DNA of 16,393 nt from contig JAFRMM010000108.1 of the NCBI GenBank assembly GCA_017430675.1, positions 1-16,393 of the forward strand, read 5' to 3'. The position numbers and the translations under genes are program-made. The notes below the pieces were generated by a model. The model did no database searches. It saw nothing but the letters and a program-made list of their open reading frames with translations, and was not told the DNA's origin. Shown in pieces: positions 13,182 to 16,393 of this stretch (position 1 is the first letter of the stretch; every line of letters begins with the position of its first letter). The DNA comes from Prevotella sp. (GTDB lineage: Bacteria > Bacteroidota > Bacteroidia > Bacteroidales > Bacteroidaceae).

Positions 13182-15617
13182 TCATAAATCATCATCTTCG
13201 CAATAGTTCTGCACCCTTCGGAAAGCCTTTTGAACACCATAAATGGCCTGTGCGTGCTTTGATACGCCCATACGTTCCCATCCTGGCAGATCGTCCATCA
13301 AGCGGCCAACCTTTCGGGCTGTGTACTTATAATCCTTATCGCTCATATCCTTGCCCATACGCTCACAAATAAATTCAGCCACACAAACCCTGTCACGGGT
13401 CTCTGTACCTGCTGCATCCAATGGGTCGGGATCAGTAATGTACGCACGTCGGCGTTTAATATCCCTGGTGGCCCACTCAGGCGGCAACTTCATTTCAAGG
13501 TATGTAGATAGCATATCCTTCAAAGGATCGTCGGCCTCATCGTTATAGTCGGCCTGCCTCTGGCGGGCTTCTGTTTCCAGGTCTTTAGGCAGATAGAGTT
13601 TTTCACCCTCGCGCCACCTCTGTACGGCTTCGGCCCAAATCTGGTCACGCTCTTCTGCCAGGTCTGCTTTCACATCTTCGTGCTTTCGCTGATCAGGATT
13701 AGCGGCCATCACCCAGAAACGGCGGTTTCCCGTATCGCCTTTGAGAAAATAGGTCTCGTTGGTGGTTCCACAGAAAACGCATTGGCGCGGGTGCTTCTCT
13801 ACTACCGTACCATACGCGGGCCTGTAGGTATCATCCTGTCGGCTGATGTAGGCTTTCACCTGCTCAACGTCTGAGCGTTTGATGCTGCCCAACTCAGGCA
13901 GTTCGATCACCCAACCACCCCTGGCTTGCTCCATACCGCTTTTGCCCTCCATAGTTACCAGGCTGTCATTAAACCATTCGCCACCCATCACGGCAAAGAG
14001 GGTAGATTTGCCAATACCTTCTGCACCCGTCACGATCAGGCAATAGTCGTACTTGCATCCCGGATTCATCACCCTGGCCACCGCTGCCACAAAGTGCTTT
14101 CGTGTCATAGCCCGATTCAGGGCTGTATCCTCTGCACCCAGGTAGTCAATGATCAACGTGTCAAGTCTCGGCGTTCCATCCCATTCAAGGCCACCCAGGT
14201 AGTCACGGATCGGGTGTACCCTGTGCCTTGTAAATACGGCATCCTTGGCATCCTTCACCTTATCCTTACCCGTCACGCCATAGTTCTCATCGAGATACAC
14301 CCTCAAATTGGCATCGTCACGGTTTCCCCACTGAACGGCCTTACGATCCCAGGGCAAACCGTTACGGATCAGGTCAAAGCCGGAAAACAGATCGTGCCAC
14401 AAATGCCCTGCCAGGCGCGGGTCATTGTCGAGTATCGTAATGATGTTCTTTGTAGTGGACTTAATGGCTCCCTTTCGGTCATATTCCAGGTCGGCCATCC
14501 AATCGGTGCTTTTCTCGCTAACTGCGCCATCTGCACCGTCCAGATCAAGGCCGTCAAAGTCACTTTCCACATCTGCCTGGCGTTCCTTCGTCAACAATAC
14601 CCTGACCGTTTTATCCTTGGCTGCGAAATCCTGCATTTTCAGGTATGAGGGCAATTTGGTTACGTCTGTCTGGCGGGTTCCCTCATCATGCACACCGAAA
14701 AGATGTATTCTCACCAGGTCGAAAGCGTTGCAAAGCTGCTGACTTGCCGGGTCTGTCTCATGGTGGCTGTAGGCAAATTTTCCCTCATAGCATACCAGGC
14801 CACCCGCTACGCTACCCAATTTGTAGGTATAGCGTCCATCGGTGGCTGTGTGCTCATACACATCACCCAGATACTTTTCAATGGCCTCTTCTATTGTGTA
14901 GGCTCTGCAAAATGCACCTATCAAACCTGGCTTTTCCAACGGATCACCCGCTTTTTTCATTTCGTGCATCACGGCCTCACTCTCCCTGTTGGAAATCGGC
15001 CATTGTGTCGCGTCTCTGTAGTCCACATAGGTAGCCAGGACTTCATCGACGTTACAGGCCGGGCCATCCTGCACCTCAAAGACAAACTCACCGTCGCGGC
15101 TTGTGCTTGGCCAATAGAATAGGCGTGGCAGTTGGTACGTCGTAATGTCGAATAGGTCTATTCCTATCGTCGCGGCGATCTTCCTGCAAATAGGCTCATA
15201 CTCATCTGGCTTAACACTACGTGAAAGCGGGAAAACCAGGCGATAACGTGGTTTCTCCTTGGTGTGCTTGTGGGTACTATAGAGCATAGCCGCAAAGCCG
15301 TACTGCATAGTGAAATCATCCCAAACGTCCAGGGTTCCGTAGTCAATATCGAGCGTGGCCACGCTTCGCCACATCACGTTATCGGTCTTACGACGGCCAC
15401 CTGAAAGATAGCCACCGACAAAACCGCCAACGTCCTTTATGTCGCTTTGTTCCTCGCGGGTCATTTTCAGATACTCTCTCATAGATTCATCCGTCCGCTT
15501 GGTCTGGCTACACCTGGTCACTAACTCACTCCAGGCCCACTTCTTATTTTTCCACTTCTTAGATAGTCGGCTGTGGGCTGTCGCTATATCCAATGTAAAA
15601 TCATGCTCTAACTTCAT
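13182..15617 (-). CDS. Primase-polymerase / VirE-type helicase fusion
   Basis: An 811-residue replication protein. The N-terminal part carries an archaeo-eukaryotic-primase-like signature: VATLDIDYG with D90 and D92, then AAMLYSTHKHTKEKPRYRLV (109-128) with H116 and R126, and QLPRLFYWPS (162-171). The C-terminal part is the virulence-associated E (VirE/D5-like) ATPase: GAEGIGKST (531-539, Walker A), VIELPEL (570-576, with E572 and E575 as Walker B-like residues), CGTTNETYFL (616-625, sensor) and GDTGNRRFWV (627-636, likely arginine finger). A charged linker rich in D and E (about 345-385) separates them. It should lay primers and unwind the phage genome. It overlaps the preceding small gene by 17 bases, and the iteron region begins right after its stop, consistent with initiator function. 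Confidence 0.9.
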   Translation of the reverse strand: MKLEHDFTLDIATAHSRLSKKWKNKKWAWSELVTRCSQTKRTDESMREYLKMTREEQSDIKDVGGFVGGYLSGGRRKTDNVMWRSVATLDIDYGTLDVWDDFTMQYGFAAMLYSTHKHTKEKPRYRLVFPLSRSVKPDEYEPICRKIAATIGIDLFDITTYQLPRLFYWPSTSRDGEFVFEVQDGPACNVDEVLATYVDYRDATQWPISNRESEAVMHEMKKAGDPLEKPGLIGAFCRAYTIEEAIEKYLGDVYEHTATDGRYTYKLGSVAGGLVCYEGKFAYSHHETDPASQQLCNAFDLVRIHLFGVHDEGTRQTDVTKLPSYLKMQDFAAKDKTVRVLLTKERQADVESDFDGLDLDGADGAVSEKSTDWMADLEYDRKGAIKSTTKNIITILDNDPRLAGHLWHDLFSGFDLIRNGLPWDRKAVQWGNRDDANLRVYLDENYGVTGKDKVKDAKDAVFTRHRVHPIRDYLGGLEWDGTPRLDTLIIDYLGAEDTALNRAMTRKHFVAAVARVMNPGCKYDYCLIVTGAEGIGKSTLFAVMGGEWFNDSLVTMEGKSGMEQARGGWVIELPELGSIKRSDVEQVKAYISRQDDTYRPAYGTVVEKHPRQCVFCGTTNETYFLKGDTGNRRFWVMAANPDQRKHEDVKADLAEERDQIWAEAVQRWREGEKLYLPKDLETEARQRQADYNDEADDPLKDMLSTYLEMKLPPEWATRDIKRRRAYITDPDPLDAAGTETRDRVCVAEFICERMGKDMSDKDYKYTARKVGRLMDDLPGWERMGVSKHAQAIYGVQKAFRRVQNYCEDDDL

Positions 15618-15813
15618 ACACCTTGCAGTTTTCTATGAGTTGTTTGAAATATGGCATATCGTTTACGTTGGCTTTCAGCCACATAGTACGCTTGCCTTTA
15701 TGCCCGTTTGATATAATAAGGGAAAACGGTGTTTCCTCATTCTCCAGGGCATCGTAGAAACGTCTGAGGTGATCAGCCGTTATCTCCATTACGATTATTG
15801 AACATTTTGCCAT
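15601..15813 (-). CDS. Hypothetical protein (70 residues)
   Basis: A 70-residue protein starting MAKCSIIVMEITADHLRRFY. It appears to be a compact alpha/beta protein: strand (1-10), helix TADHLRRFYDALENEE (12-27), strand FSLIISNG (30-37), strand RTMWLKANVND (42-52), helix PYFKQLIENCK (54-64) and a final short strand. It overlaps the primase-helicase by 17 bases and lies 5 bases after the methyltransferase remnant, so it is probably translated with the primase. Its function is unknown; it may be an accessory replication or recombination factor. Confidence 0.7.
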   Translation of the reverse strand: MAKCSIIVMEITADHLRRFYDALENEETPFSLIISNGHKGKRTMWLKANVNDMPYFKQLIENCKVYEVRA

Positions 15814-15818
15814 AATGT

Positions 15819-16004
15819 TTACTTCTTTTTGGTGTTAAACTTATGATCCAGGGCCTCACATAATGCCTCGCAAAGTACGCGGCTCATGTTTACCTCAACG
15901 GCGTTGCCAATGTATTTCTTTTGTTCTGCCTGTGTGCCGATCAGTACATAGGTATCTGGAAATCCCATTATCCTTTTCAGTTCTGACACATTCAACATTC
16001 TCAA
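15819..16004 (-). pseudogene. C5 cytosine methyltransferase, detached C-terminal fragment (motifs IX-X)
   Basis: This frame holds the last part of a C5-MTase. LNVSELKRIMGFPDTYVLIG matches the end of motif IX, and QKKYIGNAVEVNMSRVL is motif X, which closes the cofactor site. The first in-frame start is a TTG at 16004, still inside the upstream gene, so this is not an independent gene. The N-terminal half lies in a different reading frame (16393 to 15895), and the target-recognition domain is absent between the two. It ends HKFNTKKK at 15819, 5 bases before the next gene. It should be read together with the upstream fragment as one broken gene. Confidence 0.8.
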
Positions 16005-16393
16005 TCAAGATATAATCAGGATCAAGCGTTTCAATGTATCGAAATAAATGCTCTGCCAATGTCCGGCTGTCGGCATCACGCGGCTGGCCACCTTTGGCCT
16101 TGCTGAAATTGGTACATTCCAGGCTTGCCCACAACGCTACGCGGGCGTTGGGGTGCTTGGCCTTCATCTTCTTTAGGTGATCGACCAGTGGCGACAATTC
16201 GAGCGTTCTGATGTCCTCTGTAAAGTGCATCACGTCGGGGTGGTTCGCGGCGTGGCTCAGAATGGCATTTTTGTCGTGGTTTACACAGGCGATCACCTTT
16301 GCACACTTCGCTTTTTTGTAGCGGGCAAACTCTACACCGCTACTTGTGCCACCTGCACCACAAAACAGGTCAATGTATAATAATTGTATCTTG
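15895..16393 (-). CDS. C5 cytosine methyltransferase, N-terminal part, frameshifted and partial
   Basis: The frame enters from the right edge and reads LLYIDLFCGAGGTSSGVE (motif I, S-adenosylmethionine binding), then SLECTNFSKAKGGQPRDADS (motif IV, catalytic cysteine; E-C-T in place of the usual P-C-Q) and DPDYILIENV (motif VI, ENV). Right after ENV the match stops and 30 unrelated residues (VECVRTEKDNGISRY onwards) follow to the stop at 15895. Motif VIII and the target-recognition domain are missing. The true C-terminus is in the next frame. An intact enzyme would methylate cytosines in phage DNA, often to evade host restriction; this copy should be inactive. The start codon lies outside the window. 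Confidence 0.85.
   Translation of the reverse strand, partial: KIQLLYIDLFCGAGGTSSGVEFARYKKAKCAKVIACVNHDKNAILSHAANHPDVMHFTEDIRTLELSPLVDHLKKMKAKHPNARVALWASLECTNFSKAKGGQPRDADSRTLAEHLFRYIETLDPDYILIENVECVRTEKDNGISRYLCTDRHTGRTKEIHWQRR

Noticed and set aside
13926..14648. A 240-residue plus-strand open frame opposite the primase-helicase
   Set aside because: It lies wholly within the coding frame of the primase-helicase on the other strand and has no protein-like features.

Overview
The window reads as the packaging, head, early-tail and replication part of a tailed phage or prophage (HK97-fold siphovirus type) of a Bacteroidota host, probably a Bacteroidales gut or rumen organism. The host call rests on one good Bacteroidota promoter (TTTG, 20 bases, TATCTTTG; positions 6278 to 6247, minus strand), the scarcity of Shine-Dalgarno sequences, and the style of the replication genes (VirE/primase-polymerase fusion, VRR-NUC, SNF2). 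Nearly every gene is on the minus strand, so the transcriptional order runs from high to low coordinates. No rRNA, tRNA, CRISPR array, integrase, lysis gene or portable element was seen.

Right end (16393 to 10733), DNA metabolism: a broken C5 cytosine methyltransferase lacking its target-recognition part, a small unknown protein, an 811-residue primase-helicase, a noncoding region of about 290 bases packed with GTTTAC iterons and next to AT-rich DNA (candidate replication origin), a VRR-NUC nuclease, an SNF2-type helicase and an HNH endonuclease.

Middle (10732 to 7112), packaging: a short noncoding stretch with a terminator, a protein resembling a degenerate phospholipase-D fold, small terminase, an 88-residue protein, large terminase, then a terminator. 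These genes overlap by 4 to 14 bases, as expected for one operon.

Accessory gap (7111 to 6226): 885 bases without a long gene. It holds at least two convincing small minus-strand genes (49 residues with eight cysteines; 48 residues), a weaker 43-residue one, a plus-strand HIRAN-like reading frame without a start codon, and the promoter for the head genes.

Left end (6225 to 1), morphogenesis in canonical order: portal, prohead protease, major capsid protein with a C-terminal Ig-like (Big_2) domain, gp6-like connector, head-closure protein, gp10-like protein, DUF3168-type tail terminator, major tail protein, and a tail assembly chaperone. The chaperone gene carries a run of nine A followed directly by a hairpin, and an open -1 frame that continues off the window edge: a lambda G/GT-style programmed frameshift.

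The best leads are the frameshift cassette, the iteron region, the small-gene/HIRAN gap and the methyltransferase deletion junction. Function calls rest on reading motifs by eye; no search was run.
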